Shown here one piece after another: positions 27,944 through 40,000 of a stretch of DNA of 64,000 nt. Position numbers and translations under genes: made by a program. The notes under the pieces are model-generated. The model saw only the letters and a program-made list of their open reading frames with translations, did no database searches and was not told the DNA's origin. How positions within the stretch are numbered: position 1 is the first letter of the stretch; every line of letters starts with the position of its first letter. This stretch comes from Trametopsis cervina (Eukaryota > Basidiomycota > Agaricomycetes > Polyporales > Irpicaceae), in contig MU278368.1 in assembly GCA_022385755.1 (NCBI GenBank), positions 247,003-311,002 on the forward strand. Reading direction: 5' to 3'.

Positions 27944-30871
27944 CTAGAAGCGAAGGAAACCCTTCTTCTTTTTCTTCTCCTTCTCCGCGGCGCCACCGGC
28001 GCCGACGCTCGCAGAATTTCCACTGGCGTATGAGGGTATAGGTGATGGCTGGGCCGACCGACCTGGCTGGGCACGTAACTGTGAGGCGGGCTGGGCAGGT
28101 TGTCGCTGTGGAGGGGGTGCGTCTCGGGTATAGTAAATTTCGTCATAGAACTCCTGGAAAGGACGTTGGCTGTGTCCTTCTCTAAGACCGTTCGGCAGGA
28201 CACGAGAGCCGACTCCTCCTATCTCAACAACCTTGAGGTCTTCGATAAACTCACGGGGAGTAACCGTATGTGTGGAGCCTGTGGCGATACTGTAAGGCTG
28301 CCGACTGCACGATGCCTGAAAATAGGTCACGCACCGATGATGATATCCTTGTTGAGACTGTTCGATAGCAGATACGTTTCACGCATCTCTGAGTACGTCA
28401 TGCCGCCAGCGACAAAGATCATCAGGCGCTGCCTGTTGTCCTGAGCTCCAGGTCGAGCCGCTCGATGCCAGACAGGTTTCTGACTACGTAGTGATTGCGA
28501 TCCAGTGGAGTGCGTAGCCTTCAAGCTGGGTGCTGGGGTCAACGTGGGAGCATCCTTTACATATGGAAATAGTGTAGGGTCTAAACGATTGTTAACGTGT
28601 TCCTATTCTTGATCAAATTAGGGCTCTTGAAGACAAAAGGGCGACTCATTTACCTCTAAAACGGTAGACAGTAGTGGCTTGTATCTTGAAAGCTCGTATT
28701 CCTCCTCTTTGCTGGGCTTCTGCTTGATTCTCGGCTTTATATCTTTATCAGCGGGACCCTGGACGTGGGATGAGCTCGTTTCTTCCGCCTGAAGATTATC
28801 CCAACTCACTCTACTTATACGGATGCCGAGGTGGACGAGCGCGTTCACGGCGTCTTGCTCAGGTAGGGTTAACCGTGCGTGTTGATATAATCGGCGGCGA
28901 TCTTCATCCGGAACACCACCTCGGAATTGGATATAAAGAGCTATGATACGCACTTTATTGTAATTACTGAAAGGGGTGTTCAATGAGGTTTGTCGTTTGT
29001 CAAGTCTGGCCTTACTTACTGCAGATCTCGGCTGTCAAGAAGTGGTACCATCTCTTCTACCAGTGTCTTTGGAGTGCTTCCAGAGGCTGTTAAACCTGTA
29101 GCACAGTTCTAGCAGGATAGAACAAGAGTCAGCATTATAGATTTCAACGTTAGTAAGGAAAGGCCCATACCTGCTCCACCATAGCAACGTTCGCCAGCTT
29201 CTTCGCATCAAAGATGTTCATACACCCTTCTGCCATGTTCAAATGGAGCGAGAACTGAGAAATATAGATGAGTCAGCGACAGACATAAAGGAGGATCTTC
29301 GACTCACCTTCTCTCGCTGCTCCTGGTATTGTGGAAGATTTGCCAGCAAATCTTTCATAGCATCCAAATTGACCGCACCCTCCCTATAATAAAGACACTA
29401 AGCGGCAGAAGCATTGAGAAATAAGATGCACGACGTACCCTTTGAAACCAGCATTCTCTTGCATGAACTGATTAAAATCAGTCATAAGTTTGTCAATCGC
29501 CTCGCGCATGTGCTTGTGCCTCAACTCCGTCCAAACGTTATCGGAGTCGCTGAGCACCGCGACCTTGTCTTCGTACACACCGGCCGCAGTTTGGAACTTG
29601 TACATATACTTCGTCCCGCCCTCGATCGGTAGAAGATCGTTCGCCATAGCCTGATACGTGAATTCGTGCACAAAAGGCGCCATCATGTCCATCGAGCGGT
29701 CCGTGATGATCAGCGTAGATCGCGGGCGTTCTGTTTTCTGTGATCATACCGCCTCATCAGTCGTACGTAGATGTGTGCGCACGAGTGCGACGCACAGGAA
29801 AGTCAGGGTTGCTCCGCTTGTATTCGTCGAGCCCCTGCTGCACCATGAACGCCAGCAACTTCGATAAGTGGTCGCCCTCTACGCTCTCAAAAGCCCGGGC
29901 TTCGTTCCCTCGCGCGAGATTCGTCCGCCATCGACTGCTGCCTTCCGACGGAGGTGGAGGTCGAGTAGACGCATGCGGCTTCAGCGGGCCAAGTGGGGGA
30001 TGGTGTGGTGGGACATAATATCGGATGTAGGGCAACTCGTTCGTCGTCACGCAGAGATTCACAATCTAGACACCGGTTCATTTCTCATGGTCACTATGGG
30101 AAACGAGTGAGTGCGCACCATTCTGGCAGCAAGGCGCATTTCTTCCTCCAGCTGCTCTCTCGCAGCTTTAAAGGTTGCATCGCCGCGCGGTGGGCTGTAC
30201 ATGTTGAAGAAGAGTGCAGGTCGTTGCAGCGAGAAGGCTTGCGACTCGATGGCTATTGTCATTGTCAGCTTTGTGTGCTATGTGCATGACTACACGCGAC
30301 TCGTACCCCAGAAGTTTACGTATAGCTCTTGTAGTGTCTTAAGGTAGGGGTCCGCGGGTGATGATGCCAATTTCTGTAACAGAGGCTCGGGGAGGGCTAT
30401 ATCACGATCAGCTAACGCGGGCGCAATGGTCATAAGATGACAGACGTACCGTCGATGAAGAAGAGGTGTGCCGCAGCATATAGTGGCTGGCCGCCGGAAA
30501 AGTCGCGTATTATTCGGTCCACATTTTGCGACGTTGACATCAATAGGTACATGGCCTCCATCCCTGGTTGCGGTTCACGATAATTCGTGATCGCCTCAAC
30601 GACTGGACGCGTCCCAATGAGCCCTTCTTGTTCTATAAACTAGTTGTACAAGTTATACTCACCTGTAACATTCTCCTCCAAAATATCAAACTGCTTCAGG
30701 ACCGAGCCGAGCAGCTGCTTCGAGTGCTCGTCTACGACCAGCACCTTCCATCGTCCCGGAGGGTTGACGGATCGGAGTGCTTCGAGGAATTCTGGGAGTA
30801 ACGTTAATTTCTGCGTTGTTTAGGACTAAGAGGGACCTACTGGATTTGACGGCGGAGATTATGGAGGTCAT
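27944..30871 (-). CDS. SEC1: Sec1/Munc18-family exocytosis protein
   Basis: This is an SM protein that binds syntaxin/SNARE complexes and drives vesicle fusion at the plasma membrane. Exon 1 (MTSIISAVKS) joins FLEALRSVNPPGRWKVLVVD, then LLGSVLKQFDILEENVT and NRQPQPGMEAMYLLMSTSQN. Later come PALFFNMYSPP, the hallmark RSTLIITDRSMDMMAPFVHE, FTYQAMANDLLPI, WTELRHKHMREAIDKLM and VRIIALYIQFRGG. Near the end are RLMIFVAGGMTYSEMRETY and PREFIEDL. The C-terminus is a Gln/Pro-rich tail ending in a basic KKKKKGFLRF. The order and length fit the yeast Sec1/Munc18 branch better than Sly1, Vps33 or Vps45, mainly because of the C-terminal tail. There are multiple short introns. The stop is at 27946-27944. 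It is transcribed in the same direction as the hypothetical gene upstream. Confidence 0.88.
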
Positions 30872-31263
30872 GAAGGTTGAAAGCAGTGTCAGAGCTCTTG
30901 TGCGGCAATCGTGTTGTCAATGGTCGGAGTCTCCAGGCGTCTGTTTATGATCTCTCAAGCGTCAATCTCTACTCGCAGACTGGGTGACACCGTGAGCGTT
31001 GGATCGACACCTTCACAAGGAATGGCATATGTATGTTGTATCTAGATTTTTGCAAGACATCCCCTCGTAATCTCTAAGATATGATTATACAAAGTTACAA
31101 CGATGCCGATATAATTAGGTCTGTGTTTGCGAATCAAATGTGAATTCCTAGATGTAAAGCGGGCAGCACGACAGTAAAACATATAACCCAAGAGTATCGG
31201 TCAGCGAAAGCTGACGGGAGGCTGCCTGCAACATGTAAATGAAGGTGATCATGCAGCGTCATA
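30872..31263. other. Intergenic region upstream of SEC1
   Basis: This holds the SEC1 promoter and the 3' end of the upstream minus-strand gene. I see no gene in it. Confidence 0.5.
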
Positions 31264-32622
31264 TCAAGACACCGCAGCAATGATGGTTTGCGTTCTGGTG
31301 TTGGCATCGAGTAGAGCGTGCTCGAACGCTTCCATATGTTCCTTGACGACTCTTCGGCCATCGACACGGTGTCGACCAGATCGCGTTGGCGACGTCGGAA
31401 CGACAACGAGGGTGCTTTCTCCTGTATCCGCAAGCCCCGCCTCCCATCTCTCTATCTTTGCTCGACTGCGCTCCGCACTCTCCCACTCCGTCTTCCAGCC
31501 ACCGAGTTTATTCTTCAGGGCGCGAATCTTCCGCCCAGCTTCTGTTGTCGCGGCAGCGTTCACTTGTGTTTGCTCTGAGATGGTAGCGAGCGAAGAAGCA
31601 ACGGTAGTTGTGAACGAACGGAAATGCGATAGTTGAGTGACCGTGGCCTTCGGTGTGGGTGGACCGTCAACGACGGGTGGCACAATGAAGCTCGTCTTGT
31701 TAAGCGGAGGTGAAGCCATCGCTGTCTCGTAATCGTCTTCTTCAAGCCGCGCTCTGTCACGTTCAAGATCGGCTTCCCAGTCTACGCCGTTCGAGAGACT
31801 ATGCGACGACTCGGGTTCTTCCCTGATTATATCCAGGGCCTTGCTACGCGTGTCATGTGGAGAGGCAGCATCTGGTCGTCTGTCCTCCACTATGAGTTCG
31901 TCAAGTTCATCCAAGTGTCCCAGAACCTCGTTGCCGCCAATCTCCCCCGCGATACGCCTGAACTCACGTTCGTACTCCAGCAGCTCCCGCACCTGGCCCT
32001 CCCGCTCTCGCACCGTGTCGTCTATCCGTCTGATCATATCCGACGCCAGCCTCTCCAGATTAGGCTGCGAGCCCTGCTCGAGGTCCAATCTTCGTAGTTG
32101 TGAAAGAAACTTATCTGTGGATTCCAGGTCTGCGGCCAGTACGACCATAGGATCCTGCTCCGGCAGTCTGTTCTGTCTTTGTGACTTGGTCGGTGTCTCG
32201 AACGCGGGATCCAGGTCCAGCGGTGTGTCTGCGCCATAATCGGACTCCTCTTGTGGTGGAATGGATGATCCAAACGCTCCTTCCAGTGATTCACCACCAT
32301 CTGGATGGATGGCCTCGCCATTCGTCTCCGCTGACTCGTCTATCCCTTGAGCGCCTTCATCGTACTCTATCCCCAGCTCCTCTGCAAGCAGCTTCGAGCC
32401 GCCCGACTCTGGCATAAGAGCATACGCGAGCTCGTGTGCCAGAGAGTGTCTCCCGCTCGCTTCATCGTCGCCGAAAGAGTCGGCAAGACTGGTGCCACGC
32501 GTCGAGGAGGGTGATCGCTGCCCGCTCGCGCTGGGTGTCCTGCGCGAAGGGGCCTTCTTGCTGGTGGTCCCTATACGAGAGCTTGAGCCGGAGAATACGT
32601 CGTCGTCATGATAGGTGGTCAT
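31264..32622 (-). CDS. Acidic coiled-coil protein of unknown function
   Basis: I do not recognise this gene. It is one uninterrupted exon. I prefer the ATG at 32622 (MTTYHDDDVFSGSSSRIG) over an in-frame ATG 32 codons upstream, because the upstream stretch looks non-coding in composition. The product is about 450 residues. The N-terminal region is Ser-rich and disordered. Acidic stretches follow (SLADSFGDDEASG, LGIEYDEGAQGIDESAE). A likely coiled coil runs through LAADLESTDKFLSQLRRLD, MIRRIDDTVREREGQVREL and ELDELIVEDR. A second helix lies near RKIRALKNKLGGWKTEWESA, and the end is LLDANTRTQTIIAAVS. It has no signal peptide or membrane span. It may be a cytoskeletal or scaffold protein, but that is a guess from composition. 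Confidence 0.7.
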   Translation of the reverse strand: MTTYHDDDVFSGSSSRIGTTSKKAPSRRTPSASGQRSPSSTRGTSLADSFGDDEASGRHSLAHELAYALMPESGGSKLLAEELGIEYDEGAQGIDESAETNGEAIHPDGGESLEGAFGSSIPPQEESDYGADTPLDLDPAFETPTKSQRQNRLPEQDPMVVLAADLESTDKFLSQLRRLDLEQGSQPNLERLASDMIRRIDDTVREREGQVRELLEYEREFRRIAGEIGGNEVLGHLDELDELIVEDRRPDAASPHDTRSKALDIIREEPESSHSLSNGVDWEADLERDRARLEEDDYETAMASPPLNKTSFIVPPVVDGPPTPKATVTQLSHFRSFTTTVASSLATISEQTQVNAAATTEAGRKIRALKNKLGGWKTEWESAERSRAKIERWEAGLADTGESTLVVVPTSPTRSGRHRVDGRRVVKEHMEAFEHALLDANTRTQTIIAAVS

Positions 32623-33015
32623 TTGGTGGTGTGAATGTGGAAGAGAATGTTGTGCAAGGGGCGTAATGAGCAGCAATTCACCGTTCGCGACTTGGTAACA
32701 ACGCGCTTGAAAAGGCAATCATGCGCAGGCGCATTAGAGTGCTGTAACGGAGACGCTGGTGAACGGTGATTATTGTCAGGCACGGGGACTGCACCAGCCC
32801 CTACTCTCGTGTCTCAACAGTATCTATTCATGACTACCTCCCAACTGCTTTCTCATTCATTATGCTTACAATATACCTGCGGTGTATACACCCTATTTGG
32901 TGGCTGAAGTGGCCTCAAGCTCTGCTGAGTCAGCGTGTATCAGAGTAGGCGCGCGGGTGGCTGAGATTTCCCTCGTCCCGCAAGATGCGCAGCTCACACC
33001 GTTTCGGCCACTTGG
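32623..33015. promoter_or_regulatory. Divergent promoter region
   Basis: This 393-bp space separates the coiled-coil gene (-) from the PB1-ZZ gene (+). It should hold both promoters. No specific element is recognised. Confidence 0.5.
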
Positions 33016-36000
33016 ATGTCGTCAAGATATGCACAATCGGACTACGACTGGGCAGAGCCTCGCCCAGACAAACCACTAATCGTCAAATGTAACTACGAGG
33101 GGGTTAACAAACGCATCACCTTTGCGTCTAGCCGAGGTTGCAGCTATGATCTCCTGAGACAGCGCGTGAGTACACCATCACTCTATGCGTGTGCCGAGTG
33201 CCTACATTGAAGTATCTAGGTTGAGCAATGTTTCTCTGTCCCACTTACTGCCTATGCGATTTCCTACACAGACGACGACGGAGAAACGACGGACATTGCT
33301 TCGGAAAGCGACCTCACGGAGGCCATCCGGTACTTTAATCCTGGAGACGACCCGCCGCTGTCCTCCGCAGCATCCATCCTCTCTGGCCGCAGCTTCGGAA
33401 GGGGGAAGATTACGCTGCGGGTGAAGATCTCTGTAGAATATGACGGACCCAGTCTCTCAGACACCTCCTCACTCGCAAGCAGGGATGAGTTTGAGTCGCG
33501 AAACGGAAGCGAGTACTCGCTCTCGTACAGTGCCCCCGTGCAGGGCGAGATCGACGACGACTCGGTCACGGTCAGCTCGAAGGACATGGGCTCCAAATAC
33601 GACGTCTATCGTGCCAGGGGCGGTCCACGGACGATTGTATCTGGTCCGAGCCGCGAGCCGCTGGTGCAAAGACCATCCGCGACTGCGGCCAACGATTGGG
33701 ACACGGAGACAGTTTCGAGTGCACCTCAGTCACTCTCCTTGAACGGGAGTAGTTTATCGGCTATCGAGGACAGGGATGAGCCCACATTGGATGTCCCACG
33801 GGCACAAAGCAGCCTGTCCTTATCCCCTTCCCCATCGCCTCTGGCTACAGAACGCGGTGCAGCCTGGTTGCGCGATCAGAACTCACGGACGCTCAAGTCT
33901 TTGCTTGGTAGCCCTCGAGCACCGTCACAGATTGACGAGTTCTCGTTGAACGACACAAATTCGGTCATGAGCGGAGAGCTAGAGTTGCAGGAAGGCCCCC
34001 AGGGCAAGTTCTACTATGCATACATGTCGAGCAACTCGTCGAACGATGCATCTAGCATCATGTACGATGCGGGCTGGAGTGCTCAGGACAGTGCAGACGC
34101 TGACGAACACGAACATCGACCGACGTCCAGAGACTTGAAATGGTTACAGTCGCAGGCCGAGCTAATCAAGATGCACAGCGGTCCACCACAGCCATCGAGT
34201 TCCAATCGTCATCAGCAGGGTCAGCGTTCGCACTCTGAACCTATAATCTTCCCGGAAGACATTCCACCGGATATCCCACCCGAAGTGCTGAAGTTTCTTG
34301 AGCATCCTCTACCTATACCCCTCGCTCCACCGAGGGATCCAACTGATTGCTCCAGCTGCGGTAAAATATTAGAAACATTCCGCTACGTCTGTGCGATCTG
34401 CGGAGAGAAGGATCCTATCAGTCACGTAGCAGCCATCCACTCCAATGGGATGGATGTTTTCGTTAAAGGCAAAAACAAGGACTCTTCTCCTGGTTCGTCT
34501 ACTTCCGACTTCGCGTACCCACCGCCACTCCCAGCCTCCGTCTCTCCATCTGTCTCTTCCTGGACATTGCTTGCCAGTGACAACGGCGATCCATTCCACG
34601 ACCGTAAGGACCTCAACCATGGCCATCACCACAAGCCACTTCCCGCACTTCCGAACTCGTCCGCCTCACCTGGATCCTCCCCCTCCAGCCTCACCATCCC
34701 AGGTATCAAATCCGCAAGCGGTCGCTCGGCGTCCTCCCAAGGGGCAGGCTATGAGCTATGCTACAACTGCATGGAGTCTGTTGGCATCCTGCACGCGTTA
34801 GAATCGGCTAACGCTCCTGGACTATCGCCTGTACCTAGTGAATGGCCTCCGTCGCCTGATCAGCAGAAGGCGTTCTCCGTATGGAAAAGAACCCCAGCTG
34901 CTAAGGGTCAAGTACGTCACCACTACATTGAGAAATTCTGGGGACCAACTGGATGGGCGGATGTCGGTAAGTTCTTCTCACCTTTGTTGACATATTGATG
35001 AGAGGTATACATTGTTCGGTTTCCCAGAGCATGATGATCACGTCAACGTCAAGTGCTCAACGTGTTCCAGTCTGACAACGGATAAGCGTTACAAATGCGC
35101 TTTGTGCCACAACTTTAATCTGTGCAAGGCCTGCTATAGGTATGCGCTCATCGGAATATCTCATTCGCAGATCTTGCTGACATTCAAGTATTGCAGTCAA
35201 GTTCATGAGATTCACCCTAATGATCCTTTCCTGCTGATCAGCGGAAAGCCGGAGAAGAAATTCACTTCCATGAGCGAGCCGGTGCTGGAGCATCATCCAA
35301 CGCCAATTCCTGACGAGACAGGTGAACCATGTGAGTGCGGCCGCTCTGTCCATTCATCTTGGGAATAACTCGTCACCACAGCCCTGACACATCCTGGGGT
35401 CAAGTGTTTCCAGTGAGCCAAATGCAACCCTGCATCCATCGTTCTGCACTGTTGACACCTATTATCATATAGCTGTATGCAGGACATCGTCGGAGCGCGT
35501 TTCCATTGTGTGTTATGTGTTTCTGTGTCTGTGGACATTTGCTCGAACTGCGAGTCCGCTGGGCTACCCGGTAATCTCGACTCCACAGACGACGGGCACA
35601 ACTCGTCACATATTATGCTCAAGGTCTATCTTCTATTCGTTCCTTACTACAATGTTTGCCGTTAAACAATGCTTCACACAGATTCCTTACCCACTCCCAG
35701 AGCATGAACTTAAATCTGCCAGTCGTGAAGCGAAGCAAAAGTGGAGTAAGGATGTCCAGAGCGTCGAAGAAGGTGCCACGCGTCCAAGACGAGACTCCTT
35801 CATTTCATCGTACACGCGGACGGTGATTGGTACGGCGTCTTCGAGTCTGACTGCATTACCTGTCACGGGTGCTACAGATGATCATGGCCTTCCATGCCGG
35901 AATTGTCGTAAGGTCAGCCTCACTATCTCTGCCAAGCTCGTTCTGTCATGTTGAAGTCCTTGTAGCCCATATATGGAGTGCGCTATCAATGCGCTATGTG

Positions 36001-36734
36001 TCCTTCGAAACCTGACGGGTATAGCCTGGTAATGCGTTCAGTGTTCCCTGCAAATTTGTCCCTGATAACAAATAATAGTGCTCCAATTGTGAGGCGCACT
36101 CGTATGCGATACATGACCCCATGCATGTGTTCTTTAAGCTACCTCGACCGGTAGACCACCCGATTGAGTATGACTTCGCTCTCCTCCCAATTCTGTAAGT
36201 TTCCATACATGATGTGCTGCAATAAACTAAACCAATTGTTGTTCCCAGATACAACATCCCCGCCGGCCCTCCTGGTGGTGTTTACAGCCGAGAGCGTCCC
36301 AAAGGTAGCGGTCTTCCGTTGGTAACGTGAACTTCGCAATCTAACACAGCCTCCTAGAATACCTCCGCGACGTCGTAAACACCTCCGCCGTGTGTGATCG
36401 CTGTATGAACCGCATCGCCGGCGAGTGGTTCCGCTGTGTCTACTGCGCCAAAGACTTCTGCGACTCCTGCGAATCATTCGACACCCATAATGACAAACAT
36501 TTCTTCGTGGTATTCAAATCAGTCGTGCGTACCTTTGTACTCTCCTTGCTATTACGATATAAGCTGAATGGAGGTCTCCGTTTACAGATCAATATGTCAC
36601 GTTTCCGGTACGTACATTCTTACGTTGTAACGGCGCGCTATGCTAAGTTGCTTGCGAATAGACGATTTGCGCCATTGGAAGACGATACACAACTTCCACC
36701 GCCCATCGTTCCTCACGCAGTGTACAACCGATGA
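33016..36734 (+). CDS. PB1 domain plus multiple ZZ zinc fingers (NBR1-like)
   Basis: The N-terminal PB1 domain has a basic cluster (LIVKCNYEGVNKRITF) and an acidic OPCA loop (YTDDDGETTDIASESDLTEA). A long Ser-rich disordered region follows. Several ZZ-type fingers come next: CSSCGKILETFRYVCAICG (near 34350), CSTCSSLTTDKRYKCALC...CKAC (near 35055), CMQDIVGARFHCVLC...CSNC (near 35480), CRNCRKPIYGVRYQCAMC...CSNC (near 35895) and CDRCMNRIAGEWFRCVYC...CDSC (near 36390). Short introns separate the finger exons. The last join gives RFAPLEDDTQLPPPIVPHA and a stop at 36732-36734. PB1 plus repeated ZZ fingers is the layout of the selective-autophagy receptor NBR1. A four-Trp (FW) domain was not seen, so the role is inferred only from the architecture. 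Confidence 0.82.
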
Positions 36735-37086
36735 TCTGTCCTCCTTGACTAATGACACTTCGAAGGTAAATATTTGGGAGGAGGATGCGCTAAAGTTATC
36801 ATTCGTGTATATCTCTCACCGGTTCAATATTATGTGATCTTATGTGCACTTGTATTCTGTGTTTTTTTTGTCATATATCTTTGATTTCACTACTCTTGTC
36901 GAACTGCGCCTGTCACGGTCCCCCAAGTGGTTCTGAGAGCATCATAATATTCATGCAAAATCACAGTTAAGTTTAGTTATTTATTACGGAAACTGAAATG
37001 TTCTAGTAGACACAATGACAATGATGAGCGATAGCACAGAACGAGATGAGATGATAGAGTACAATGTGTATGTGCTGCAATTGAGA
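36735..37086. other. Convergent 3' region
   Basis: This lies between the ends of the PB1-ZZ gene (+) and the HECT ligase gene (-). It is AT-rich with T runs and contains no gene. Confidence 0.5.
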
Positions 37087-40000
37087 TTATGACAAATGGA
37101 AACTGCCGACGCCTTCCTTCATGGCAACTGCCAACCTCTCCCTCATGACAGCCTTCGATGAGTACTCAGGAAGTTTCAAATAATTGACACAGGTCATGAC
37201 ACTAGGCAAGTAGTCGTCGGCCGTAAGCGGGGCTTCGTGGGGTTTGCGAACTATGGTGAACTGAGGGTTGAGACCACGGAATCCTGAGGTTGAACAGTTC
37301 AATATACACATTTTGTATGATAACCAAGACATATGCTGACCTCCGATCGGTAGCTTTGGGCTACCAGTTATGAACTGCAGGAACTCGCGCCGCGTGTTCG
37401 CGTCGTATTCTGATAACACTTCGAGGAGGTCACGAATTGCACGACTTTCAACATTGAACCCGTGGTCAGCCTTGATCACTTCGGAGAGAGCTGTCACATA
37501 ATCAGCTACGAGTGAACGAGTTGGACATGCGTCTGCTACTCACTCTCTAAGCTCCAATCCTCATCGGAATTACCGAACAACATAACAAGCTCATCCGCAG
37601 TGAAAGCTTGCAAGTCGGCGATAGGGAAAACCTTCGAGAAGCCTTCACGGAACGCCTTGGCCTGTACAGCGGCACCCCGGCCAATGATAGCTTCAAGCAC
37701 TTCATGTATGTAGTCCTCGACATTTTCCGAGGTGACAGCTATGTCGCGACCGCCGGGCTACAATCAAACTAAGTATCAAGACAAGGTCACAAAGAAGAAA
37801 GACAAACCCGTAGTTCAATGTCATATCCAGGTATTGTGAAGTCGAGAGCGAGGTCTTCGATGCTAACCATGCCTAGCTTTCTTCGTATCTGTTTCATACT
37901 TCAGTGTGCGCACGGTTGACAAGTGGAGCAGAATAGTTCACCTTCTCACTTTGGCCATTGTTAGACGCCAGACTGCGAAGCTTGATCAGCGACTCGGCGA
38001 GCTCCTCATCGACGCGCTTCATAAATCATAAATACACTTGAACGTAAGTATGACAAGATAGAGCATTGCATACCTTGAGATTATCGATGGTCAAAGCAAC
38101 CTCATCGCCCAAGACAAGTTTCAGGAAGATCTTGTTCATATGCAAATCGATTATGCGAGAATCAAGCATAGCCTTGGCAACAAACTGTCCGATGACGCGT
38201 AAGATGTGAGTACGTTTTCTAATTTTTTGAGTAGAACGGTAAGCTATGGTGCAACAAACGCCGGTTGAGGTTGATACACTCACTGTCCTCCATCGCTCGC
38301 GATGTCTTCAGGTGTGATTGGAGACGGGAACAGGCCGAGAGGGTGATGAACATATGGTCCTGGCTGCATAGTATCTGCATCTCTCCATATTTTGAGGTCT
38401 CGTCGAGCGAATTCTTTAGAGACTAAAGAGTAGAACTCCAACGTAGGTCCAAGACCAGTGCCAACCTCTTCGAAGTATTCGACCTCGAGAATAGATGAAG
38501 AAGACCCATATAACTCGAAGACCTTGACCGCTGACTCCAGAAGATGCTTCCGGGAGATGCGGACCTTCTGTCTCTGCAAACGCCCCAGGAAGCCCACACC
38601 CTCATCCCGCCGCGAATTACTGTCCTGGCCGCGGACCTGTTGACTCTGCCATTTCAAGATCAGGCGCGCATAGCCAAAGGATGTCGATTGAAGGAAATTG
38701 TAACGAGTGGCGAATGGGAAAAGGAACGGGAAATGTTGAGGCAGATCGAGGGCCCAATCAGGCAGACATGAGCTTGGGAAGTTGAGCTGGGCTATATTGA
38801 GGGACAGCAAGGATAGAACTCACCTGGCGACGATCATTGGTTCTTCAAGCTGGCGAGTGAGCTTAGCAGTCAATTTGTTGTTCACGAATGCCGACTCGGC
38901 CAAAGCCTTATTTGCTCCATGATGGACCACTCTCTCAGACTCAGCGGAGTTGAGCTTGTGCAAAACGCGAAGGAGGCGCAGGATCTTCGCATGGGGAGCA
39001 TCCTCAGGCAAAGAAGACAGCGAAGGCGCCGGAGATCTGCTCCTGGAAGAAACATCCTCCCCACGACCTAGGATAAGTCAGTACTTGGCTGCTCTCTGGA
39101 GGACGTAAATAATTAGTACCTTCTGCACTGGGTGCAGGACCGGAGACCTTCTTGAACTTCACGTTATAAACACCTTGCCAAATCATGCTAGGCGGAAGGG
39201 CCTGTGTCGAATTCTTCCGAGCTTCCTGCTGGTGGATGGCCCCATATATTGTCAAATCTAAAGGAAGGTTGTGATCGTCCATAGAAAACTCAAGGTGCCA
39301 ATCTGTAGGTTTTGCCTTGAGAGCTGCTGCATACGATGATGGCCTGGGCAGACCCAGCCCTCTCGACATCGCAGCCGACATAGCTAGTCTTCCTGGATTT
39401 GGGGTAGTTACCCGAGTGCCATCGGGAGTCTGCGCGACAACTTTGGATCCATCTGATGTATGCGTTGAGAATATGACTGGCGCAGCATATGTACACATAC
39501 CTTCGCCCACAGAGACCGTAACGGTCTTCTCCGGAACACCGTCATCCGCATCGCCTTCATCATCAATAACCTGAGGATAGTGAGCGTTTGAACTGGAGTG
39601 TGTATAAGAATACGCACTTCAGCATCCAAGTCAACCTCATCGTCAGTGAACTCAGCAGCAAAATCGTCATCATTCACAGCGGTGTCGCTGGCTAATTCTT
39701 TCGCTAATTGATCCTGAGCTTCTGTCGAGGATGAAGTAGCTGCAGGATCAGCTACATTGGTGGCTTCTCCGGGTTGTGCGTCCGAGTCCGCTGTGCCCCC
39801 TTCACTCAATGTGCCTGATTTCTTCTCTCGGAGACGCTGACTGCGGCGACGACTAACACCCACACCACCAGACGAAGCGCTTGCTGCCGGCGCGGGCGCG
39901 GGGGGTTCAAGAATACCACTAGATGACGAAGCAGCCGCACCAGATGCAGCTAGGGCTGCAAGCATGCTGGACAACCGTGAACCTCTGGTCATCAACCCAG

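Noticed and set aside
30011..30289. Plus-strand ORFs over SEC1
   Set aside because: They are shadows of SEC1 exons, which carry clear Sec1-family blocks on the minus strand.
31841..32239. Plus-strand ORF of 132 codons
   Set aside because: It is antisense to the coiled-coil gene, Ser-rich, with no domain features.
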